Of a stretch of DNA of 64,000 nt, positions 1 to 10,905 are shown in pieces (within the stretch, counting starts at the first letter, position 1; every line of letters starts with the position of its first letter). Position numbers and translations under genes: made by a program. The notes under the pieces were generated by a model that saw only the letters and a program-made list of their open reading frames with translations, did no database searches and had not been told where the DNA came from. The stretch is from Malania oleifera (Eukaryota > Streptophyta > Magnoliopsida > Santalales > Ximeniaceae). Where the stretch lies: positions 37,986,617 through 38,050,616 of the forward strand of contig NC_080421.1 in the NCBI RefSeq assembly GCF_029873635.1, given 5' to 3'.

Positions 1-833
1 CGAGAATTCTATGGTGACTACGTGGCTCATAAATTCAATAAAGCCCTCAATCGACAAGATCTACTTGTTCTTACCAACGGTGAAGGATATTTGGGACGCT
101 GTTTGCGAGATGTACTCTGATGCTGAAAGCTACTCCCAGATCTTCGAGATTAAGACTTGACTGTGGCAGCTATGGCAAGGAGAGAGGGATGTCACCGATT
201 ACTTCATGGAGATAACCACTCTATGCTAGGAGCTTGACCTAAGCGTCAATGAAGAGTGGGAGTGCTATGGTGAGAGTATACGCTACAAGAGGCAACTCAA
301 GAATGAAAGAGTTTTTGAGTTCTTGGAAGGCCTCAACCGCGACCTAGACGATGTGCGAGGTTGGATCCTTGGCCAACGTACCCGCCTTTGACTCAAGAGG
401 TCTTCACAGAGGCGTGGCGTGAGGAGAGTCGCTGTAACATGATGTTAAAGGCTTCGCACGGACACAGTGGGCCTGAAATATCAGCCTTAACCCAAAAAGA
501 CAGTGGGCCTGAAGTTTCGGCCCTAATCACAAAAACTGCTGTGGGCTCTGGCTTTGGGCAAAGATCACAAAAAGGTAGATTATGGTGCGATTACTATCGA
601 AAGTCAGGTTATTCAAAAGATACTTGCTGGGAGATTCATGGAAAGCCTGCAGTTTGGAAGTCGAGACAATATCAAAGAAATCATGGGTATCAGGTTACTA
701 CTGACAGTTCAACTGAAAAATCACAAGGCGAAAAGACCAATAATACCACTCCAAGTAGTGCATTCAGCGTTGAACAGTTGGATCATCAGCTGTAGAAAAT
801 GATTTCCTCAATTCAAACATCGGGTCAGTCTTC
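1..833 (+). pseudogene. Ty1/copia gag fragment, 5' side of the interrupted copia element
   Basis: This is the capsid (gag) part of a copia retrotransposon; it would package element RNA into cytoplasmic particles. The left end is cut by the window. From position 11 the reading frame shows the UBN2/gag signature MVTTWLINSI, then DVTDYFMEI and FLEGLN. A zinc knuckle follows at about 583-640: WCDYYRKSGYSKDTCWEIHG, where C-x2-C has become C-x2-Y but the K-x2-H and C positions are recognisable. Stops interrupt the frame near 158 and 226. One frameshift lies near 380-390, and a TAG sits at 793-795. Past that stop the frame stays open to 833, where CACTA element A begins, and it resumes in the same frame at 37751. 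The element is long dead, but its identity is firm. Confidence 0.85.
831..833. repeat. Target-site duplication TTC, left copy, of CACTA element A
   Basis: TTC directly precedes CACTACAAAAAATC at 834, and the same TTC follows the TGTAGTG end at 37748-37750. A 3-bp duplication is the hallmark of CACTA (En/Spm) insertion. Removing one copy and the element restores one continuous copia reading frame, which supports the assignment independently. Confidence 0.93.
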
Positions 834-1385
834 CACTACAAAAAATCAAGGTATTAGTGACGGTTTTAAAATAGTTGCTATATGTGCCATTACTATTAAC
901 TTTTTCTGACGAATTTAATTTTCGTCACTACAACCCTAACACCGTCACTATATAGTATATAACGGCTCAATTCAAATTCGTCACTAATAGTAGGGGTATT
1001 AGTGACGAATTATAAATACGTCACTACTAGTAGGGGTATTAGTGATGAATTATAAATTTGTCACTACTAGTAGGGTATTATTAACGAATTATAAATTCGT
1101 GACAACTAGTAGGTATTAGTGGCAACATAGATATTAGTCACTACTAGTATGGTATTATTGACGAATTAGAAATTCGTGACTACTAGTAGGTATTAGTGAC
1201 GAATTAGAAATTCGTCACTATTAGTGTTGTATTAGTGACGAATTAGAAATTCGTCACTACTAGTGTGGTATTATTGGCGAATCAGAAATTCGTCACTAAT
1301 AGGAGCAGTATTAGTCACGAATTAGAAATTCGTCATTAATAGTAGGGCATTAGTGACGAATTTGAATCAATCACTAATAATTAGA
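834..1385. repeat. Left subterminal repeat array of CACTA A
   Basis: The array holds about a dozen units of TTAGTGACGAATTA and its complement AATTCGTCACTA, spaced 30-50 bp and often paired as short palindromes. In the En/Spm family such repeats are the sites bound by the TNPA-type protein. Most units here read GACGAATT, whereas the outermost one and element B read GACGGTTT. Confidence 0.85.
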
Positions 1386-2569
1386 AAAATTAAACAACCT
1401 TTTATACTAACTTTATTTAATCATGAATTATATAAAAATCTATAATTACATTTTCGAGTATATAAATTGAAACCATAATTACTACAAAATTCGTAAATCA
1501 TTCAAAATTTTGAATTTAAATACAAATTCAATTAAAATGAAGAAATAACATATGTTCAAATAACAAAAATTATTTAAAAATATTCAAAATTCAAATACAA
1601 ATACTAATACAAATTCAAATTATAATGCAAAAACTTCATTTATTCAAATAACAATAAAAAATTATAAAGAAATAGTGGATGTATGCATGCATGACATCAT
1701 GCTGATGTTATGACAGCCGCGAATCCTACAAATTAAGAGTCATTAAAAAAAATTCAATATACCAAATTGAGGAGAGCTAATGCTAAGTATAATCAGGAAA
1801 ATTAATTATATGATATAACAAATTGGCAAAGATTTCATCATCATGCATATTACATAATTTGTACGGTAATAATATCAATAATGAAAAATGTAATGTTGCG
1901 TTCGAGAGCATAGATTTCAAACATTTGAATGGATTTGGACAAATAATATTACATTTTATTTAAATTTAATATAAATTCAAGTTAAAGTGTCTCGAAACAT
2001 GAGGAGCATAAAATTATATTGAAATTTAATAAAGTCTATTTAAATCTAAACTTAAGATGTAAAATGCATGCTGTGGAACGCAGCATGAGATTAGTTTATG
2101 GGGGATTTGCACAATGACTCAATGAGGTATTAGCATTGCATAGGGAAGGGGATGCAGCGAATAAATCCAGCCGGGGACACATGTCCAATTAGCATGCTTT
2201 ACTGTTTCGTAGACAGGCATTATTGCTCTACTTGAAATAAAACTCTAAACAGTGATTGTGGGGTTTGCAGAGGAGGGAAATGGGAAGATTCATGGAGAAA
2301 AAGGTCATGAACTGCCATGAGCAAGTGTGTATCTTTTCAAGCCTTGATGAGAAAATATTAGAACTAAGTAAAATATGTCAGTCAAATGGACATGAAATTG
2401 GTCATTTGTTTGGTAGATGAGAAAATTATGGAAAATAAAATATGCCCTAGGCGCTTTCATCGGTGATCTCGTGCATGGACCATTTTTTTTCACTCTTTTT
2501 TGTTCTTTTCTACAGTGACATTGTAACCCATATGTCCACACGAATCTCTAATTATGTCTTTTTCAAATA
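1386..2569. other. Non-coding left interior of CACTA A
   Basis: The sequence is AT-rich with runs of AATTCAAATTCAAAT. The first ~350 bp resemble the matching part of element B (about 6010-6370), including the CTACAAATTAAGA stretch near 1725. No credible coding sequence was seen; the small open frames here have no recognisable domain. Confidence 0.6.
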
Positions 2570-4155
2570 ATTATGAAAATGATGCTCCCTGTGAGTTATG
2601 TATACATTCACCTTATGCGTTTTTCAAATTTTCAAATTCTCAACCAAGTGTATATAATATTTTCAATGATTTCAGCACAGCAATGAATGCTTTAAGCTTA
2701 CCGGACCAAAAACATATCAATGAATGTCTGTTCTAAATGAACTAAGTCTACATTGCGTCATTTATTATGATTCCTAAGTTTCACTCATCCTTTGAAAAAT
2801 ATTTTAATATTAAACTAAGCCTATCTTTTGTTTAGGACTTTGAAAAATTTTAACACAATTTCGGAAGCATGCCATCTATAAATTGGACATTTTCCCATAA
2901 AACCTGCACTTGATAGGTTCAAATAGATCATTTATAAGAATTTGAAGGCACGCGAGAACCTATATCCACTATCAGCGTGCAATACACATCAATTGCATCC
3001 GCCATGCAGGAGGCATTCTAGATTAGCTTGCAATCATGTAGCATATTCACGACAATAATACATGTAACCATATCATAAATTCAGAATATAAATAGCAATT
3101 AAAACGATGCTCCCTATGAGTTATGTATACATTCAACTTATGCGTTTTTCAAATTTTCAAATCCTCAACTAAGTGTATATAATATTTTCAATGATTTCGG
3201 CACGACAGTGAATGCTTTAAGCTTATCATACCAAAAGCATATCAATGAATGTCCATTCTAAATGAACTAAGTCTACATTGCGTCATTTATTATAATTCCA
3301 AAGTTTGACTCATCCTTTCAAAAATATTTTAACATTAAACTAAGCCTATCTTTTATTTAGGACTTTGGAAAATTTTAATGCAAGTTTGACAGCATGCCGT
3401 CTGTAAATTGGACGTTTTCCCATAAAACCTGCACCTGATAGGTTCAAATAGATCATTTATAAGAATTTGAAGACACACGAGAACCTATATCCACTACCAG
3501 CATGAAATACACATTAACTGCATCCGCCATGGAGGAGGCATTCTAGATTAGCATGCAATCATGTAACATATTCACGATAGTAATATATGTAACCATATCT
3601 TAAATTCAGAATATAAATAGCAATGAAAATGATGCTCCCTGTGAGTTATGTATATATTCAACTTATGTGTCTTTCAAATTTTCAAATCCTTAGCCAAGCG
3701 TATATAATATTTTCAATGATTTCGGCATAGCAATGAATGCTTTAAGCTTACTGGACAAAAAACATATCAATGAATGTCTGTTCTAAATGAACTAAGTCTA
3801 CATTGCCTCATTTATTATAATTCCTAAGTTTCACTCATCCTTTCAAAAATATTTTAACATTAAACTAAGCCTACCTTTTGTTTAGAACTTTGAAAAATTT
3901 TAATGCAATTTCAGCAACATGTCATTTGTAAATTGGACGTTTTCCCATAAAACATGCACCTGATAGGTTCAAATAGATCATTTATAAGAAGTTGAAGGCA
4001 CACGAGAACCTATATCCACTACTAGCATGCAATACATATCAACTGCATCTGCTATTTAGGAGGCATTCTAGATTAGCATGCAATTATGCAGCATATTCAC
4101 GACAGTAATACATGTAACCATATCTTAAATTTAGAATATAAATAACAATGGTTAT
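2570..4155. repeat. Three tandem copies of a 525-bp unit inside CACTA A
   Basis: The unit begins around GATGCTCCCTGTGAGTTATG, found at 2581, 3106 and 3631, giving a period of 525 bp for both steps. Copies are highly similar over their whole length; later landmarks such as CCTGATAGGTTCAAATAG and GAGAACCTATATCCACTA recur in each. The copies differ by scattered substitutions only. Nothing coding is conserved among them. The array lies between the left subterminal repeats and the 3' end of the transposase gene. Confidence 0.88.
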
Positions 4156-4438
4156 CTCAAGTCATCCGATAATATGCTCGTTAAAAAGCTTTTAAATGAC
4201 TTAAACATATCCTAAAAAATCGATGTGAGACCCAAATAGAGCATGACAAGAACACATCTCATGTCAATCTCACCCACATAAGACATGAATATGGTTTTCC
4301 ATTGTCGTACTATATAAAAAATAACATGCCTCCAAATCATTTGATTCACTCCTCTCATATCATGTAAGATCTATACCCATATAAGTATAAAAACATAATT
4401 TAACATGAAACTCAATTTGTGATATTAATACCTTATAA

Positions 4439-5585
4439 TTAATTAGAGGAGCCACCCACATCATTTGGTCCAGATTGGCGCATCCTTTCCTCTAACCGCG
4501 TTTGCCTATCCATCATGGCTTGCATTTGGGCTCGAAAGCTGGAGACCTCCGATCTCAATTCCACGTTCTCCATTTCCATCATCTGCATTCGTCGAGCCAT
4601 CTCCTACTTATCATACTCGGCCTTTTGACGCTGTCGTTCCATCTCTGCACGAGCCGCCGCACCCATGGATGATGATGCTGTTGGGGTGATGTAACCACTT
4701 CCAAGACCTTTCACCTTGCCCCCCACTCGTTGCCCAAGTACCTGGGTAGTGATCTCGAAACCTATCATGTGCTAACTCCCCTCTAAAACAGGTGCATCCC
4801 TCAGCTCGACCATCCGTGCCTAATTTCAATCATAAAAATGATAAAAAGGAATAAGTAAGACTACAACTTTGATGTTTTGAATAAATTAAAAAACTAAATC
4901 TTTTACTTCGCTTACATGTCCGTCCTACGCACCCTCGCACCACTCCCTCGATCGTCGTTGGTGTGTTCTCTAATACAGATCCGACAGCGGCTCCTCTGTG
5001 CCAGTCTCGGGATCACGCTACATTATCATATAAGACATCATTAGTATTATGTCATGTAATGGTCAGATAATTTTATATATAGTAATTACCTGGCAATGAT
5101 TTACGAATAGCCTTGAGCCACCGCAATGCGTCGTGGGGAGTTTGCTCCGGTTCGTAGCATTTGTTTCACATATGGCCTACAAGGAAGATGTAATGACGAC
5201 TTATTAGCGACATCATCGTAAAAAATTAGTGATTATAATACAAATACATCACCTGATAGTGCGGGTCGCAGAAATGGTGACACACCACGTCCCAATCCTC
5301 TTGGGATATCTTATTGTATGGTCGTGCTTCTGCTTCATCTCCCATCGCTCGAAAATGCTCACACATTTTCGAGTGATAGCTCTTAAATTTATTACACAAT
5401 TGGGCGTCGACCGCCCTCCTCACATGGTCATCCTCGAGGATGTCCAAATCAAACTCCTCCTACATATATAGGTAATACAATTACAATGTTAAACAGTTGT
5501 TACTTGGCTAGTATATTAAAAGTAAAAAAAATATTTAAATTAAAAACAGCTTTGTAGGGTTTGGGAACTTACCAAAATGTGCATG
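4439..5585 (-). pseudogene. CACTA A transposase gene, 3' part (Transposase_24 / Ptta-En-Spm region)
   Basis: This is the C-terminal part of A's minus-strand protein, cut off from the rest by element B. Spliceable exons can be followed. A partial exon at 5574-5585 ends at a GTAAGT donor. The exon 5253-5459 (EEFDLDILEDDHVRRAVD...) runs from a TATATGTAG acceptor to a CAG|GTGATG donor. A further exon lies at about 5093-5178 (CGGSRLF, the family's HRAGSRSF position), another at about 4915-5020 (RDPETG), and the last from about 4830 to the stop at 4439. The last exon encodes a predicted coiled coil with QVLGQRVGGKVKGLGSGY. In-frame stops occur near 4600 and 4970. Element B has the same exon layout at 18236-19600, which validates the model. 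Confidence 0.8.
5583..5585. repeat. Target-site duplication ATG, left copy, of CACTA element B
   Basis: ATG precedes CACTACAAAAAATAAGG at 5586 and recurs at 26318-26320 right after TTTTTTGTAGTG. If B is removed, the flanks align with B's own gene around 19365-19410, which is an uninterrupted version of the same site. Confidence 0.93.
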
Positions 5586-6010
5586 CACTACAAAAAATAA
5601 GGTTATTAGTGACGGTTTTAAACCGTCACTAATACTCACAAAATCGTCACTACTAGTATTAGTGACTACAAAAAATAAAGTTATTAGTGATGGTTTTCAA
5701 TTAGTCGCTATACCTACCGTTACTAATACTTATTAGTGACGAATTTTTCAAATCGTCACTAATAATAGAGTATTAGTGACGGATTAAAATTGTCACTAAA
5801 AACCTAAGTCCGTCACTATAGATTCTACATCGAATCGACCAAAAATCTTCACTAATGCTCAATTATTAGTGACGGTTCTAAAACCGTCACTAATACCCAA
5901 TTATTAGTGACGGTTTTAAAACCGTCACTTATGGATTTAGTGGCTGTTTTAAAACCGACACTAAAGTCATAGTATTAGGGACGGTTCTAAAACCGTCACT
6001 AATACTTAAA
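5586..6010. repeat. Left subterminal repeat array of CACTA B, with a duplicated terminus
   Basis: Units of TTAGTGACGGTTTTAAAACC and complements are repeated, mostly as palindromic pairs. The terminus itself is duplicated: CACTACAAAAAATAAGG at 5586 recurs as GACTACAAAAAATAAAG at 5664, each followed by TTATTAGTGAYGGTTTT. The inner copy has lost the first C of CACTA. Confidence 0.85.
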
Positions 6011-6690
6011 TTGGACAATTAGTAGTCAAGTTAATTTTTTTTCCAATTATTAATTCCTGTAAAAATATGTAATTAAATTACATTTTCTTACACATAACAT
6101 TAAACCATAATTGCAACAATATTCATAAATTATTCAAAATTCTAATTCAAAATTCTAATTCAAATTTAAATACAAATATATTATACAAATTCAAATTCAA
6201 ATACAAATATATTATACAAATTCAAATTTAAATACAAATGCATAATACAAATTCAAATTCAAATACATTTCATCTGTTCAGTAACAAAAAAAAAGTGAAA
6301 AGCTGCATCCGTAGTGCCTGACGTTGTCACAGTTGCAAACTTTACAAATTAAGAAAGTTAAAAAAAATAGTATACGGTTTTTGAAAAATTTTGGCAGCAT
6401 TTCTCCTATAAATATGACATATTTCCATAGAGATATGCTCCAAAACTACGTGTTTACAATAAATAGTTCACAATAATCAAACTAGTAATGAATTTTGCGA
6501 GTGCACAGGAACTTCATATAATAAGCATTAAATAATGTAACGTGTTTATGCATCCCATAAAACACATATATCAGAATATAGTGGATTATCCCATAAACAA
6601 CATATTTCATAGAGTAGACATAGTTGGTATGAGATTCACTATAAAATGAAAATCCCAAGATACCAAGAATCTATCATGCATGTTGGACGA
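6011..6690. other. Non-coding left interior of CACTA B
   Basis: AT-rich sequence with AAATTCAAATTC runs, alignable by eye with A at about 1390-1750. It marks the end of what A and B share on this side; further right the two elements hold unrelated cargo. Nothing coding was recognised. Confidence 0.6.
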
Positions 6691-7205
6691 TAAATTGAAG
6701 AAGATTTAATACATATGACTAAAGTAGGCCGGTAAAGTGAAGTACCTTGAGCATGTTGTGTGATCTAACAAAGCTAAAAGGAAATTTTGTATATGACGGG
6801 ACCAACCATGCTATGTGGATTAGAATATTGGGTAAATAAGTAACACTATAAGTTGTTGAAATGTGACGTTGACATGGAGGGGTGGTATAACTATAAAAGA
6901 TAATTATGGGTTGAACATGTTCATGGTAAGTTAGGCGTGACACCTATAGAAGATAAGAATAATAAGATAAGAAATAGGCCGTTATGATGGTTTGGGCACT
7001 TACATTGTTGCCAAATAACACAATAGTGAGGATTGAGATACTAATGTCAGAAGCAGTAAGAGGTGGAGGGTAGACCTAGACTCATTTGGGTTGAGATAGT
7101 ACCCGGGTTTGACTAAACTCCAGCTTTCAGAGGATATTGCCCTAGGCCAGGCATCGTAGACCCCAACTAGTGGAACTAGGGCTTGGTTGTTGTTTATTGT
7201 TTATT
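6690..7205 (+). pseudogene. LINE-type reverse transcriptase 3' tail, degraded
   Basis: Translated fragments match the C-terminal end typical of plant non-LTR polyproteins: LKGKF near 6775, then V-x-PIED-K near 6940, WFGHL near 6990, and a RGG...TW-E/D tail followed by SEDIAL near 7130. The stretch after that (GGAACTAGGGCTTGGTTGTTGTT) resembles the usual 3' end of such elements. Multiple stops and frameshifts are present and there is no clear poly(A). It lies inside B, upstream of the TFIIIC fragment. Confidence 0.65.
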
Positions 7206-7704
7206 GTTTTCAATTCAAGTTTTCAGCCAACAAAACATGTCTTTTCAGTTTCAAGATTTGTTTCTTAAGTGAGCACACCTATTAGTAAAACTCACACTGG
7301 CCTTTCTATGCGAATGTTCTTAAACTGGATGAAGTACATATGTTTGCACATGAATGTGTGTGACTATATGCCATTGTTCCAATCTGCTCACACAAATGTA
7401 AGAGTTTCATAAATTTAACAATTTAGTCTCAACTCATATTATCAATCACTACTTTGACATCAAGGAACCAATTCTAAAGTTTCCTACGGTAAAGCAAAGG
7501 GAAATTTAATAAGTGGAAAAATGACTTGCTGGTTATGGACAAAAAAATCAAAAAGGACTTAGGTGCCCTATGTTTTCTAGGTCAATAATGTGCAAGTCTC
7601 TCTTCTTTTACATTATTAGGGGTTCCTTTGGGAGGTAATCCAAGAGTAGGGGTTGCATTATTCTCTTCTTTTACATTAGTAGGAGTTCCTTTGGGTGGGA
7701 AGCG

Positions 7705-9001
7705 ATGACAAGCTATGCTGAATGTTTGATGTCAGAACATCCTGATAAAGAACAGATAATTCCCTCTTATCATGAGCACTTTAGGACTGCTTATACAGCC
7801 ATTCATAGGGCTGGTGATCAAGGTTTGAGCATGGGAGAAATTTCTGAAGTTTTGGAGATGAAAGGTGTGCTTTGTATTCTTTTGTATATGTTGTTTTTTG
7901 TATATCAGATTCAGCTTCAGAATAGAAGCTACATGCATACAAACTCCAACATATTGACTCTTTGTTGGTGTTTTTTCTTCAGGAGAAAAAATGCCTGAAC
8001 TTATTGTCGACATGTTTGAAGTATTTGGACGAGTTTTGAAGGTTAGTTTTGCTGATGATTAATATATCATTTTGGAAAATGAATTTGAAATTGTGTGAAC
8101 TTGGGTAAATTATGATGCATTAATGTGTGGTGTGTGCGCGTGTACACTGATCCTGAGCTGAAACTGCTGGGGTTTGGAAATCTTGCTCAATCTTAGCAGC
8201 CTCTTTGTGAAATACAAATGACTGCTATGATCCCTGAGTGATGGAATTATGACTTGATTAGTGGTGTGATGATTCTTGTTGAGGTTCTGGTAAAAGTGAT
8301 TATTGGCAGCAAGCTGGTATCTGACTTTGTGAAGAGAAAAGGAGGCTCAGGCCACATCACTAGAATTTTCATCTTGAACCGATGTTCAGTAACATTCTCA
8401 TGTTCCACATTTGAGCCAGTTAGGGCTAGATTAGCTGGCTCAAATTTAACCTCGTTAAATTTAACTGCTCTATTATCTGTCCATATAAGGTTTAATATTT
8501 CATATGGTGAACTTTTATAATGTATTGATGCTATTTATTCAGGTGAATGCTTATGACTCTGTGCATGTTGTTGATGATTTATATCGTATGAAGTACTTTT
8601 TGATGTCAACGACTGGTTATAGTCAAGATAATCTGACTCCATCCATAAAATCACCTGGAACAAGTAATGATCATCAATTGATCCTCCAGCCAAAAAAGCT
8701 CGAGACTAACTGTCAGAGGGAATCAAACATGAACACTGATGATGTGCATAAAGTTACCATTCTTGATCTTCCAGAAGAGGTTGTTCAATTCTCAAACAAT
8801 ATTCAGTCCATTGAGGAGCTTGAGAGCTGCAGGCTGGGAGGGAAACATGACGGTGAAACATTTGAATTTTCTTCTGCTGATTCACATTTATGTAGAATAT
8901 TACCATGGATAAATAGAGATGGGACAATCAACCAGATTCTCCATAAAGGACTTATGCGCCGCATTCTTGGTATCGTGATGCAAAATCCTGGGATATTAGA
9001 G
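7705..9001 (+). pseudogene. Captured fragment of TFIIIC B-block-binding subunit gene (three exons with introns)
   Basis: The parent protein binds the internal B-box promoter of tRNA genes as part of TFIIIC in the nucleus. Three exons can be read. Exon a is about 7705-7864, ending EVLEMK with a phase-1 GTGTGC donor. Exon b is 7983-8041, from a TTTTTTCTTCAG acceptor to a GTTAGT donor, encoding PELIVDMFEVFGRVLK. Exon c is 8543-9001, from a TTATTCAG acceptor to a GTCTGT donor, 153 codons without a stop. Spliced in phase they give VNAYDSVHVVDDLYRMKYFL and later GTINQILHKGLMRRILG and VMQNPGILE, the signature of this family's central region. No stop occurs in any of the three exons. Introns show that genomic DNA, not cDNA, was captured. 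The parent protein is about 1,800 residues, so this is a small piece. Family assignment is from memory of conserved motifs. Confidence 0.78.
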
Positions 9002-9094
9002 GTCTGTGCACACGTGCTATTTTTGGTGTCTTTTAGTTTCAATAAATTTATTTTAAACTCCTTGCTTTTGAAACTGTTTTTTACATGTCACTGT

Positions 9095-9130
9095 AGCCCC
9101 CCCCCCCCCCCCCCCCCCTCCCCCCCCCGC
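9095..9130. repeat. Poly-C tract
   Basis: A run of about 23 C, then T and more C, sits in what would be the intron downstream of TFIIIC exon c. Its length is unreliable in any assembly. Confidence 0.9.
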
Positions 9131-9589
9131 CCCAAACAAAAAAAACAGGAAAAAGAAAAAAACTGTAGTATGAAGCAGAGACTCAAATTTCAAATTAAAG
9201 CAACATCCACGCTTGCCTGTTTGCAAACATCTAATAAAAAAATATCATTTAAAAGTGCTTTTAGTTATTGAAAACCTGCTCAACTTAAATGCTTAGATAG
9301 TGAATGAGGGGCAGGATTATGTTTTATTGTAACTTGCTTCCTCACATGCAAGCCAACTGAGCTCCAAGGTATGGGCTAGGGAATGACCCATAGTTTACCT
9401 TGTGCTGTAATTAAACTATGAAAATGAGGATACCCAAGATTCTAATCCTGTACCATTAGGGAATGGAGGTTCTGATTTCATATTGAAGGACCATTAGCCT
9501 AAATACTTGAGCTGTTATCTTTAAGATCAAATGGTTGTTTCACAACATGGTACTAGAGAAATTACGTCCTTGTTGAGAATTTATGGGAA

Positions 9590-10905
9590 GATCTTGAGGC
9601 TAAAGATTAATTTGTCCAGAAGTGATTTTGTGGGTACTAATTTGAGTAATAGGGAGTTCGAGAGCCTTAGGTCCCTAGCTGGCTGCGATTCCTTAGCTTG
9701 GCCTTTATTGTGTCTTGGTCTCCCTTTTCTTTTTTTTGGGGGGGGGGGGGGGGTGGTTGGGAAAACCACCAACAGAGGCTTTTCGGGATCCAGTGATTGA
9801 GAGAGTTGGGAGGAGGTCAGAAGGATGGAAGAGGGCTGTTGGAGAGCTTTAGGTCTCTACTTGGCTGCGATCATATCTTGGTCTTCCTTCAAGGGGCAAT
9901 CAGTCGTTAGACGCTTTTTTGGATCTAATGGTTGAGAGAGTTGGGAGGAGATTAGAATGTTGGAAGAGGGCTTATCTTTTGTTGTGGGGGCAGAATCACT
10001 CTTATCAATGCTTCCCTCTCCAATGTCCCCATTTGTTTATTTTTTAATTTTTTTTTAGAATCTCTACTAGAGTGGGCTGGGGCTTTAGTGACAACTATTA
10101 GAGACTCATTGCGGTCTGGTTTTGGGGAAGATAAGACTTAAGAGGGATCACCTTATTAACTGGGAGGTGGTTAGGAGACCTAAATTGTAGAGGTGCTAGG
10201 GGCTGGTAATGTGGTTCCGATGACATCTCTTTAATTGGGAAATGGACATGGAGGTTCCCTTTAGAGTCTGCCTCCTTATGGCATCAGGTTATTAATGCAT
10301 CGAAATGGGTGGGGTACCAAGGGGTTGGCTATGTTGCCCATGTGGGTCTCTGGAAGCTTTTTTCCCAGGCAGTTTGTTTTTTCTTTCCTCTCACTCGCTT
10401 TAAATTGAGGATGGTAATAGAATTCAGTTCTGGGAGGATGTTTGGGTGGGCGAGATTTCATTGGAGCTGTTAGTGCCGCGTTTTTTTAGACTTTAGTTTG
10501 TTTCATAAAGCACCAATTTCAGCTTTCTGTCTTTCTGAGTGGGGCTCATTTTCTTAGGATTTTCATTTCGTTAGGAGTCTAAAAAAGAGAGGTCAATGAG
10601 CTTATCTTTTATTGGGTGTACTGGATTCCTTTTTTTCCTACTTTGAGGGGGGGGCTGTTAGGTTTTCGGTTGGGGATTATTTGGGGTCTTTCTCCTCTAA
10701 ATCTTTCCTTAATCATCCTGTAATATCTTCAAATCCCAGCATTTTTTGTCTGAAGCTGTTTGGAAAGCATAAATTCCCTTTAAGATTCGGGCTTTCATCT
10801 GGGCTTTTGTTCTTGATAGGATTAATATGATTGACCTGCTACAGAAAAGGGAGACCTGATAAAGCTCTTAGGCCAGGCATTTGTCTGCAGTGCCAACATT
10901 GCATT
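9590..10905 (+). pseudogene. LINE reverse transcriptase C-terminal fragment with zf-RVT region, degraded
   Basis: Short frames match plant L1 ORF2 downstream of the reverse transcriptase. VERVGRRLECWKRAYL appears near 9920-9980 and, partly duplicated, near 9800. INWEVVRRPKL lies near 10155 and NWEMDMEVPF near 10235. The zinc-binding RT tail (FPLRFG, then RKGRPDKALRPGICLQCQH) lies near 10770-10896. Frames shift repeatedly and stops are common. A G-run at 9737-9754 and another near 10635 interrupt it. The region lies between the TFIIIC and SF3B1 fragments and is either an intronic insertion that came with the captured gene or a later insertion into B. Confidence 0.7.

Noticed and set aside
9095..9130. 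Poly-C and poly-G runs (9095, 9737, 12818, 48278) as a functional signal
   Set aside because: Homopolymers of this kind are common in such genomes and their lengths are unreliable; no consistent relation to genes was seen.
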